This document shows, in pieces, positions 10,073-18,135 of a stretch of 44,257 nucleotides of DNA. Source of the DNA: Anaerolineales bacterium (GTDB lineage Bacteria > Chloroflexota > Anaerolineae > Anaerolineales > Villigracilaceae); contig JAFGKO010000046.1 of NCBI GenBank assembly GCA_016928525.1, forward strand, positions 1 to 44,257, in the 5' to 3' direction. The notes beneath the pieces were generated by a model. It did not search any database. It had not been told where the DNA came from and saw only the letters and a list, made by a program, of their open reading frames with translations. A program made the translations under genes and the position numbers. The stretch's first letter is position 1; each line of letters starts with the position of its first letter.

Positions 10073-11743
10073 TTAATCTAAGAGAGAGCGTACTTCACTA
10101 AGAAATTCATCATTCAGAAAGTCGCCCTTTTGCATCAGTGATTGGATCTGCCCTTCCAATCTGCTTTTTTCATCAGCGGTTAATTCTTTCGCTGATGCTA
10201 CAATGACAGGAATATTAGCAGTTTCCGGGTTGCGTTTCAGTATATCGATAACCGCAAAGCCATCCATTTCCGGCATCATGAGATCCAGAATGACGAGATC
10301 GGGTTTTTCCTTTTCGATCAGCCTCAAGGCGGCTTTCCCATTCTCTGCTTCAAAGATAGTGAAATCTCCCTGCGATTGAAGAATTCTGCGAATCAAACGC
10401 CTCGCATCCCCGCTATCATCTGCGATTGCAATTCGAGGAAAGCGATCCGGTGCAACGCGATTCAACGCGGCTAATAATCCGTCTTGCTGGGGAATCTCCT
10501 CACGGCTTGGCATTTCGACATCGCGGGACCAATTATCCCCGAGCAGCCATTGTTCGGCAGGCATAGTGTGACCGGTGCAATTAATGACCACTGTGTCTGT
10601 TGGTTTTATGATGCCATTGCGTACCAGTTTGAATAATCCAGCAAACGCTACCCCCGCTGCGGGTTCCACCGAGAGCCCTTCCATTTTTGCGACGATATGC
10701 ATGGCGCGAAAAGATTCTTCGTCACTAACGCTGTCAAAGCAACCGTTGGTATCATCTACTTCTCGTTTGAGTAGCTTATAGGTACGACCCGGATCGCCTG
10801 TAGCCAGAGTTTCGATGTAGGTCTTCGGAGATGTAACTATAATTGGTGTCTCCAGCCCTTGTTGCCAGCTGGTTACCATGGGGGCGCAACCTTCCACTTG
10901 AATGGCTGCAATTCCCGGAAGCCTGTCAACAAATCCCATTTTTTGAAGTTCTCTGAAGCCTTTTGCGACACCGAGAGGCCCCATGCCGCCGCTCACAGAT
11001 TGGATATACCAATCGGGAGTGCGCCAAATTGAAGGCTTGCGACCGTTATTTGTAGTAGGACTCTGTTTGATGGTGAGTTGTTCTGAAATCTCAAACGCAA
11101 TGGTCTTCATCGCTTCAACGGATGTGATAGTTCTTGCCCCCATATCGTGGCAAAGGTTACGTTGGCGCGCGAACTCAGCTGCCATTTGCTTGGTCTGATC
11201 ATAAGAGCCAGTTACCTTGACGACTTGACTGCCATACAGAGCAATTTCGCGCATTTTTACTGCCGGTACCAGGCTTGTAACGAAAGCCCACAGTTTTATT
11301 CCCGCACGGGCTGCATATGCGGAATATGAGAGTGCTACATTCCCGGTCGAGGCAGCTACTAATTCCGTAATACCAGCTTCCTTCAGGGCTGATATGGTAA
11401 CAGCTGCTTGACGATCTTTGAACGATGATGTTGGCCCCTGGCGCTCGTCCTTGACAAATAGGTTTGGACAGCCCAGCATCATGCCAAGATTTACAGCCTG
11501 GATCAGCGGAGTACCACCTTCACCCAGGCTAATGGTTGGATCAGGGTTTCGGACGGGGAGAAGTTCGTGATAGCGCCACAAGTCAAATGGGCGATTTCTT
11601 AGTTGGGATGCCCAGGTTTTAGCAACGTAATCGAGATCGTATTCGGCAACCCTCCACTGACCGTTGCACTTCGGGCAATTTGCAGAAGTCGGGTGAAATG
11701 GTGCTGTATGATCACAATCTAAACATCTAATTTGGAACGACAT
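10073..11743 (-). CDS. Threonine synthase fused to a C-terminal receiver domain
   Basis: A 556-residue fusion. Residues 1-405 are a PLP fold-type II threonine synthase: a zinc ribbon with Cys7, Cys10, Cys23 and Cys26, the substrate loop SLGEGGTPL, the PLP lysine Lys109 in PTSSFKDRQA, the ASTGNVALSYSAYA phosphate loop region, and VSGGMGPLGVAKG. After a linker (about 405-436), residues 437-556 form a receiver domain with Asp442/Asp443, phospho-acceptor Asp487 in LVILDLMMPEMDG, Ser517 and Lys539. The receiver therefore looks able to be phosphorylated. Threonine synthase normally ends near 400-420 residues and is not controlled this way; phosphorylation control of the enzyme is my inference. It lies 36 nt downstream of the hybrid kinase and 6 nt upstream of the EamA exporter. 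Confidence 0.93.
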   Translation of the reverse strand: MSFQIRCLDCDHTAPFHPTSANCPKCNGQWRVAEYDLDYVAKTWASQLRNRPFDLWRYHELLPVRNPDPTISLGEGGTPLIQAVNLGMMLGCPNLFVKDERQGPTSSFKDRQAAVTISALKEAGITELVAASTGNVALSYSAYAARAGIKLWAFVTSLVPAVKMREIALYGSQVVKVTGSYDQTKQMAAEFARQRNLCHDMGARTITSVEAMKTIAFEISEQLTIKQSPTTNNGRKPSIWRTPDWYIQSVSGGMGPLGVAKGFRELQKMGFVDRLPGIAAIQVEGCAPMVTSWQQGLETPIIVTSPKTYIETLATGDPGRTYKLLKREVDDTNGCFDSVSDEESFRAMHIVAKMEGLSVEPAAGVAFAGLFKLVRNGIIKPTDTVVINCTGHTMPAEQWLLGDNWSRDVEMPSREEIPQQDGLLAALNRVAPDRFPRIAIADDSGDARRLIRRILQSQGDFTIFEAENGKAALRLIEKEKPDLVILDLMMPEMDGFAVIDILKRNPETANIPVIVASAKELTADEKSRLEGQIQSLMQKGDFLNDEFLSEVRSLLD

Positions 11744-11779
11744 ATTGGTAAATCTCGCTAAGTGGAATTTGATATGAAC

Positions 11780-14700
11780 TTACTTTGCCCTTACGCGTTG
11801 AAGTACATTCTCTACAGTTTCGATCAACTCGTGCTCTGTAAGGGAACTTTTCTGCAATAGACGTTGGCCAAGGTTGTCAAGCTGTTTTTGCTGATCAGTG
11901 GTCAAGTCGGCGCCTGTGATAACAATGACCGGTACGTCCCTAAGTCTTTTATCCTGACGCATTTTCTCGAGAATGGTAAACCCATCCATTTCAGGCATGA
12001 ACAAATCCAGCACGATGGCATGAGGTGCTCTAGCCGAGATGATGCTCCAGCCGGCTGGACCACCTTCGGCCAAGACCGCTTTGTATTTTCCTTGTTCGGA
12101 TATCATCTTGCCTAACAATCGTAAGTCATTGGGATCGTCATCAATAACCAATACTTCTCGTATGCTGCCATCACCATTTAAGCGATCTAGCGCACTGAGC
12201 AAGTCTTCTTCAAGAATAGGCTTGATCAGATAATCTGCGGCTCCCAGACTAAAACCTTTGTCTTCATCCTCTACAATGCTGCAGATAATAACCGGAACAT
12301 CTCGTGTTTCGGAAGAAGATTTCAAATCGGTAAGTACCTGCCAGCCATCATAGCCTGGCATCATAATATCCAAAGTAATGGCAAAGGGTTTCAATTGTTC
12401 CACGCGTTCCTTGGTTTTGGAAGGATCGCTCAGCCCAATAACCTGGAAGCCTTTCGGTTCAAGGTAACGTTCGTACAGGCTAATGATTTGCGGATCATCG
12501 TCAATTGCGAGGATTACTCGGTTATTGTCGAGCCCTTCGGTTGCATGTCTGTTTTGGAAGACGGGCACCGAGAAATAGAATGTGCTGCCCTTGCCTGCAT
12601 CGCTATGAATTCCGATCTGGCCGCCGTGCATTTGGATAAGGTGCTGACAGATTGAAAGTCCAAGCCCAGAGCCGCCAACTTTGCGGGTGAGTGATGCGTC
12701 CACCTGGGAGAAAGGCTGGAATAGTTTGGACTGGTCTTCTAGTGCAATACCAGGGCCGGTATCGGTAACGCTGACCATTACCATGGGTTGCCCTTTTGTC
12801 GATTCTTCGACGTGAGCTTTGACAACAATTTCACCTTCATCAGTGAACTTGGCTGCATTGGACAGGAAGTTGATCAGCACTTGGCGGACGCGCATCGCAT
12901 CTGCCCGGACCAAGGGTAAGTCTGCCGGAATTTCACGCTTCAGGGCGATCGGCTTGTCTTTGATCAAACCAGTCGCAGTGGACATAACACTGGAGATCAA
13001 CTCTGCCATGTTGACCTCGTCGAAAGTTAGTTCCATCTTGCCGGCTTCGATGCGAGACACATCCAAGATGTCATTGATCAGTCCCAGCAGATGTTGGCCG
13101 GAGTTGAAGATTGCAGTCAGGTCTTGTTGTTGGAGTTCGGTGATTGGTCCATCAATGCCTTTCAGGATCACCCGTGCAAAGCCGATGATCGAGTTGAGCG
13201 GCGTGCGTAACTCATGGCTCATATTGGCCAGGAACTGACTCTTAAGGCGATCCACTTCGCGCATCTCTTCAATTGCTTGTTGGGCAATATTATAGGAACG
13301 TGCGTTATCAATTCCCACAGCAATCTGGTCGGCAAGTAGTTGTAGAATGGCGATTTCGTCCTCAGAGAAGGCATTCACTTCGGTTGCTTGGATGTCAAGC
13401 ACGCCAATGATGCGGCTACCAATTTTCAGCGGAATGGCTGCTTCTGCTTTTGTCTCAGGCAAGAGAGGATTATGCTTATGAATGGCATCTAGGGCGGTGT
13501 TATTCACGGCAACTACTTCACCTCTACTTGTAGCTTTGCCAACCGTAGAGTTAGAACCAACAGCCAGTGAATGTTTGCGTTCCTTCAGTACTTGGCCCGC
13601 CTTACCGGTCGCTTCTTGAAGGATGGCATTTAAACCGGTCTCCTCGATGATAAAAATACTGGCGTAGTAGAAGCCAAAACGCTCCACGATCAGGTTTACA
13701 GAGCGAGAGAAGATGGTTTCTAAATCTAGTGTGGATGTTACAAGCCGGCCAATTTCCGCAGAGGCTGCCAGATATTCATTTCGCCGTCGGATGGCCTCCT
13801 CATTTTCTTTTCGCTCGGTTATATCCGTGTGAATAGCCAGGAAGCCGAGAATATCTTCTTTTTCGTCGAGAATTGGGCTGTTTGTATCAGCGATGGGAAC
13901 AAGACGGCCATCTTTTGTTTTGTTAATAATTTCTCTTGAAACGGTATTTTTGGCGAGCAGCGCTTCCCAAAATTGTCTGTAATCTTCTTTTGATAATAAC
14001 CCAGACTTAAGTATGCGCGGGTTCTTACCAATCACTTCGTCTGGGGTGTAACCATAGACGGTTGTAAAGGCTGGATTTGCGTATACGATCGTCCCTTCAA
14101 TATCTGTCATGAAGACTGCATCTGCAGAGCGTTCTAATCCCAGGCGGAACTTTCGACTTTCCTCAAAGAGACGGGCGTTCTCCACGGTAAAACCAAGTTG
14201 TCCGCCAATTGTTTGAACGAGCCCAACAATATTTTCCGGTATGGTTGCATTGAGGTAACGGAAAATACACAGTGTTCCCAAAGCGCGACCTTTTGATTCG
14301 ATTGGGATACCGATATAGCCATGAAGCCCTGCCTCTATCTCGCCTTTTGCAATAATACCGGGAGGCAATCCGGCGCTAATATCCTGGATCACCATTACTT
14401 CGCCAGATTGATATACACGATCACAAAGTGATCCTGTGAGACCTTGAGCAGGGTCTTCCGGGGATTTACCCGGCAACCCAACACGAATGGCGCGCTCCAA
14501 TTTTCCGCGTGTCTCGTTGAACATTGTGATCAGACCGCCATCGAACCCGGTTAGATCAAGCACCTTCTTCAAAACGATCTCAAGAATTGATTTTGTGTCA
14601 AGGGTTTGACTGGCAGCGGTGATGATTTCATTAAGAGAAGCGAGTTCTTCGCTACGCCTTTTTGTTTCCTGAAACAAACGAGCGTTCTCAACAGCAATGG

Positions 14701-15574
14701 CTGCCTGTTGCGCCAGACTTTGAAGGAACTCAAATTCCGTTTTTGCAAACTCTTCTCCGGGTCCCACACGCCAGACAACCAGCAAGCCGTTTAGTATATC
14801 TTGCGACATAATGGGAGCAGCCATCAGATGCTCGTCTGAAGCGTTTTCGGTCCCTTTTATGGTTATGGCGCGCGGGTCATTTGTTACGTTATTTACAATT
14901 TCTCCAACTTTGGCGCGAGTAATATATCCTAGAATTCCTTCACCAATCACTAACGGGTCGTTTTTGATTTCATCAGCTTCTTCGCCGATAGCAGTAATTG
15001 CCATAAGCGTTTTGTATTCTGGATCTGGAACATACACTGCGGTTGTGACCGCATTCAGGATTTCTTGCGCGCGTGTTGCGATGCGTTCGAGAACGGTCTG
15101 CAATTCAAGCGTAGCTGAAATTTCACGTCCGACCTCTGCCAGCGCAGTCATTTCCCTGGCACGTCGTTGGGAATCCTGGAATAAACGTGCATTTTCCAGC
15201 GCAAGTGAAAGTTGGTCTGCAACTTGCTTGACCAGCATTTGTTCTTCAATTCCCCATAAGCGCTGTTCTGCCTCGTCGACAATCTTTAAAGTTGCCCAGT
15301 TTTTTTCATCTGTCCGGAATGCTGTCGACAGCATAGTAGAGATGGAAACACTCTTATCGGTAAGTGCAGAAGTACTTTCCTTACCGGTGGAGATATTTAT
15401 CCGGGAAAAGGGATCCGGGGATTTGCTTTCAGTCGGCCCAGAAAGAGTTGCAGCAGTCCTTTTGGATGATTCCCTTTCGTTCTTTGCCGGCCTCTTGGCC
15501 TGCTGCGTCTCCGCTTCCCTGTTTATCTCATCGAAAAGTTTATCAAGCCTGTTGTTTGTCTTTTTCTTTGGCAT
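11780..15574 (-). CDS. Hybrid histidine kinase: GAFs-PAS-GAF-HisKA-HATPase-REC-REC
   Basis: A 1264-residue soluble hybrid kinase. Order: low-complexity head (1-75), a half-GAF remnant ending LSLALENARLFQDSQ (about 85-136), GAF (145-300), GAF (312-470), PAS (475-595), GAF (605-760), HisKA with FLANMSHELRTPL (His787), HATPase_c with INFLSNAAKF, DTGPGI (Asp938) and GGSGLGLSI, then two receivers. REC1 has Asp1069 and Lys1118; REC2 has Asp1190 in VLDLFMPEMDG and resembles the receiver fused to threonine synthase. This is the only kinase in the 26-kb leftward run, so it is the natural partner of the sensors and receivers around it (inference). Its first codons overlap the 3' end of parA by 32 nt; no later start would keep the N-terminal domains. 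Confidence 0.92.
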   Translation of the reverse strand: MPKKKTNNRLDKLFDEINREAETQQAKRPAKNERESSKRTAATLSGPTESKSPDPFSRINISTGKESTSALTDKSVSISTMLSTAFRTDEKNWATLKIVDEAEQRLWGIEEQMLVKQVADQLSLALENARLFQDSQRRAREMTALAEVGREISATLELQTVLERIATRAQEILNAVTTAVYVPDPEYKTLMAITAIGEEADEIKNDPLVIGEGILGYITRAKVGEIVNNVTNDPRAITIKGTENASDEHLMAAPIMSQDILNGLLVVWRVGPGEEFAKTEFEFLQSLAQQAAIAVENARLFQETKRRSEELASLNEIITAASQTLDTKSILEIVLKKVLDLTGFDGGLITMFNETRGKLERAIRVGLPGKSPEDPAQGLTGSLCDRVYQSGEVMVIQDISAGLPPGIIAKGEIEAGLHGYIGIPIESKGRALGTLCIFRYLNATIPENIVGLVQTIGGQLGFTVENARLFEESRKFRLGLERSADAVFMTDIEGTIVYANPAFTTVYGYTPDEVIGKNPRILKSGLLSKEDYRQFWEALLAKNTVSREIINKTKDGRLVPIADTNSPILDEKEDILGFLAIHTDITERKENEEAIRRRNEYLAASAEIGRLVTSTLDLETIFSRSVNLIVERFGFYYASIFIIEETGLNAILQEATGKAGQVLKERKHSLAVGSNSTVGKATSRGEVVAVNNTALDAIHKHNPLLPETKAEAAIPLKIGSRIIGVLDIQATEVNAFSEDEIAILQLLADQIAVGIDNARSYNIAQQAIEEMREVDRLKSQFLANMSHELRTPLNSIIGFARVILKGIDGPITELQQQDLTAIFNSGQHLLGLINDILDVSRIEAGKMELTFDEVNMAELISSVMSTATGLIKDKPIALKREIPADLPLVRADAMRVRQVLINFLSNAAKFTDEGEIVVKAHVEESTKGQPMVMVSVTDTGPGIALEDQSKLFQPFSQVDASLTRKVGGSGLGLSICQHLIQMHGGQIGIHSDAGKGSTFYFSVPVFQNRHATEGLDNNRVILAIDDDPQIISLYERYLEPKGFQVIGLSDPSKTKERVEQLKPFAITLDIMMPGYDGWQVLTDLKSSSETRDVPVIICSIVEDEDKGFSLGAADYLIKPILEEDLLSALDRLNGDGSIREVLVIDDDPNDLRLLGKMISEQGKYKAVLAEGGPAGWSIISARAPHAIVLDLFMPEMDGFTILEKMRQDKRLRDVPVIVITGADLTTDQQKQLDNLGQRLLQKSSLTEHELIETVENVLQRVRAK

Positions 15575-16328
15575 ATTCCATTAACTCCTGAGCCAGAACC
15601 CGGTATTGTTGTGAACCACGGCTACTTGGTTTGTACTGAGTAATTGGCAGGCCTGCAATCGGACTTTCTCGCAATTTTGTGTCGATTTCGATAACAGTAT
15701 CAAAAAGACCCTTCCCAAAGGTGTTTCTTAGCTGCTCTTCAATATTTCGGTGTGTGCGGTTTCGCCGATCTAGCATAGTAATCAAAATGCGATATGCAAG
15801 GTCGGGATTGCTTTCTTGCCTAACGCGTCGAATCATACCCATCATGTTGCGGAGCGCATAAGCAGAGAAGAACTCGGCTTGTGTAGGAATAATCAATAAT
15901 TTTGCTGCACTTAACGCGTTGTGCGTAATAGCTCCTAGAAATGGTGGGCAATCGAACAGGATGTATTCATATGGAAGCGGAGACGCATTGTCAATTGCCC
16001 GCCGTAACGTGGCAGAATAATTTGTACGGATGGGCAGATATTGTTCTGCGCTATCGATGTTGGGATGCGCAGGGATAATATCTAAGTTTTCAATCTCCGT
16101 TCGTTGTTTAGCGCTTAGAAGGGGAGCTGCCTCGACCAGAATATTGCTGGAAGATATGGTCACTGCGCCGGTTTCTAAACCAGCAGCCAGGGTTAGATTA
16201 GCTTGTGGATCCAGGTCGATCATAAGAACTTTTTGCCCGGCTTCAACCAGGGCGGCGCCAAGGGAAATGGTGGTTGTAGTCTTAGCTACTCCACCCTTTT
16301 CGTTGGAAACAGCAATTGTGTATGTCAT
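15543..16328 (-). CDS. Orphan ParA/MinD-family partition ATPase
   Basis: A 261-residue ParA-type ATPase. It has the deviant Walker A motif NEKGGVAKTTTT (residues 9-20) with the signature lysine, switch I LMIDLDPQANLT, and Walker B-like YILFDCPPFLG. Such ATPases form dynamic gradients on the nucleoid or membrane and position DNA, chemoreceptor arrays or other cargo. No parB gene or parS-like repeat is visible next to it, and it sits inside a signalling operon, overlapping the sensor upstream by 4 nt and the hybrid kinase downstream by 32 nt. The best comparison is with orphan ParAs that place receptor clusters (PpfA, ParC), rather than chromosomal Soj. That role is inferred from context. Confidence 0.9.
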   Translation of the reverse strand: MTYTIAVSNEKGGVAKTTTTISLGAALVEAGQKVLMIDLDPQANLTLAAGLETGAVTISSSNILVEAAPLLSAKQRTEIENLDIIPAHPNIDSAEQYLPIRTNYSATLRRAIDNASPLPYEYILFDCPPFLGAITHNALSAAKLLIIPTQAEFFSAYALRNMMGMIRRVRQESNPDLAYRILITMLDRRNRTHRNIEEQLRNTFGKGLFDTVIEIDTKLRESPIAGLPITQYKPSSRGSQQYRVLAQELMEYAKEKDKQQA

Positions 16329-18124
16329 TTTTTTTCTCCAGTGGGACTCTGTTCGCTTTGTTTGCTCTTCCCGGGTGGATTTGGATGAGCTTCTGGCATC
16401 GAGTTTGCCTTTGATTGTTGTAGGGTGTGGGGCACCAACTGAACTTTTGTTGCCCCAAGCGCGGTTTTCAACTCGTTGAGAGCAGTTTGGATCATTGCAT
16501 CTGGGTCATTGGTACTTCGGATTTTTGCCGTAATATCTGTAACAAGCCGTTCACGCTCTGCTCGGCGGGTAGTTTCTTCAAATAACCGGGCATTTTCAGC
16601 AGAAATGGCAACGCGCTCTGCAACGGCCTTGATTAAGGCCATTTGATCTTCATTCACTTGTCCTGTCTCTGGAACTTGAATTGCGAGTGTGCCAATTGAC
16701 TCGCCACGCAACATAATCGGAACGGAAATTCCAGGGCGTCTACTTAGATCACCGCGCTTATCTTTTTCGGTTTCACCTAGGCGCTCAATTGGCGCAGCGC
16801 CTATTGCAGAATAGTGATAGCCTTCCAGCCGCTGTTCCTTCGGCATACGCCCCCAGGCTTGGCGCAGATATTGGCGATAGAGGGCTTCTGCTTCGGCGAG
16901 AGATTTGCTTGATTCTTCAAACAGACGGGCGTTTTCGATCGCCAGGCTGACCTGATCGGCAAGAATTAACAATATTTGCAGGTCGTCTTGGTCGAAAGCG
17001 GCTGGCTCTGTACTCTGTACATCCAGGACGCCCACTGTTTTTCCGCTGATCGTGAGCGGGAGCGCCATTTCAGAGTGCGTGTCTGGGAGGTCGGGGTTGT
17101 TGAAGAATGTTGCATCCTCGCCAACATCCAGCGCAATACGAGGGGTGCCTGTAGCGGCAACGCTTCCAACGATACCTTGCTCGCCAATTTTAAGTTGATG
17201 CCTGCGCGCAAGCATGCGTTGCCCGCCCTCACTGTTGGCTGCGCTAAGTGTGGCATATTGATTACTAGCATCGTTTAAGAAGATACCGACGTGGTAAAAG
17301 CTGAATTGTCTACTGATCAATTGCGTGATCTTGGGTAGCAGTTCTCCCAACGTGCGGATGGATGCGATTGCATTCGTTACCTGTGTGATGGCTTCGAATT
17401 GGGTAGCGCGTTGTTGATTGCGTTGATTTGCAGATTCTAGCTCGGCACCGCGGATTTCTAATTCCATGGTACGTTCCTCAACTCGTTGTTCTAGTGAAAT
17501 CTGAAGGGCTCTAAGTTCTGCATTGGCCTCAACTTGCGCGAGCTCGTTTGTGCGTGCTGTTTCAACAGCTTGATTTAAGCGCCCGAGCAACAGGTTTAGA
17601 ATGCCTGAACTGGCAAAGAGCAGGATTATTCCGATCACAATATCATCGATCCCTGTCCTGGCCGCCATGGTGGTGGTCGTTATCCCTAGCATGTCCAATG
17701 TGCCAAGAAGGATAATTGCCAAAACTGCAAAAGGAAGAGTCGTCGTCATTGCACGCTTGCCTTGCAAGAGCGTGGCAATGATGATAATCACTGGATAAGC
17801 TACTACTGAAATATCGTGAATCGAATTTGCCCCGAATGCGATGATAGTAACTGCAATGACGAGCGCGATTGGTACAATGGCCTTGGCCATGATGATTCTG
17901 CCGCGGATAACCAGAGCAAGAGCGACAATTTCCAAAAGACCAGCGATAATCAAGACGGCAATTGTTACGGATGCCGAAACACCGGGGTCAGCAGCAACCG
18001 CAACAATCGGAAGGAGCGTGGCAAACAAAGTAAAGAGCAGGATATTCCGTGTCAGGCGGATATATACTGGATCTTGGTCTTCAGGGGTTTCGAAATATCG
18101 AATGATGTTATCAAACATGCCCAT
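16325..18124 (-). CDS. 6-TM GAF sensor protein without output domain (sensor 9)
   Basis: A 599-residue membrane sensor. Six hydrophobic segments lie between residues 28 and 180, followed by a coiled coil (190-240), a full GAF domain (245-402, with FYHVGIF, AANSEGGQRML and PRIALDVGEDA), a half-size GAF (about 405-515, with the W...GYHY motif and ending AISAENARLFEE), and the conserved C-terminal tail (520-570, ITAKIRSTNDPDAMIQTAL). The final 35 residues are Pro/Ser/Lys-rich. There is no kinase, cyclase or chemotaxis output domain, so it must signal through contacts. The TM module shares the motif N-S-I-H-D plus a following Y-P-V with three other sensors here. It overlaps parA by 4 nt. Confidence 0.85.
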   Translation of the reverse strand: MGMFDNIIRYFETPEDQDPVYIRLTRNILLFTLFATLLPIVAVAADPGVSASVTIAVLIIAGLLEIVALALVIRGRIIMAKAIVPIALVIAVTIIAFGANSIHDISVVAYPVIIIIATLLQGKRAMTTTLPFAVLAIILLGTLDMLGITTTTMAARTGIDDIVIGIILLFASSGILNLLLGRLNQAVETARTNELAQVEANAELRALQISLEQRVEERTMELEIRGAELESANQRNQQRATQFEAITQVTNAIASIRTLGELLPKITQLISRQFSFYHVGIFLNDASNQYATLSAANSEGGQRMLARRHQLKIGEQGIVGSVAATGTPRIALDVGEDATFFNNPDLPDTHSEMALPLTISGKTVGVLDVQSTEPAAFDQDDLQILLILADQVSLAIENARLFEESSKSLAEAEALYRQYLRQAWGRMPKEQRLEGYHYSAIGAAPIERLGETEKDKRGDLSRRPGISVPIMLRGESIGTLAIQVPETGQVNEDQMALIKAVAERVAISAENARLFEETTRRAERERLVTDITAKIRSTNDPDAMIQTALNELKTALGATKVQLVPHTLQQSKANSMPEAHPNPPGKSKQSEQSPTGEKK

Positions 18125-18135
18125 TCTCCAACTTG

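Noticed and set aside
15543..15574. The 32-nt overlap of parA and the hybrid kinase as a frameshift or sequencing error.
   Set aside because: Both proteins are complete and the overlap lies in non-domain tails; an error would be expected to break one of them.
14811..15584. A 257-codon open frame on the plus strand, opposite the hybrid kinase.
   Set aside because: It is exactly antisense to well-supported GAF coding sequence, has Ser/Arg-rich low-information composition and no ribosome site.
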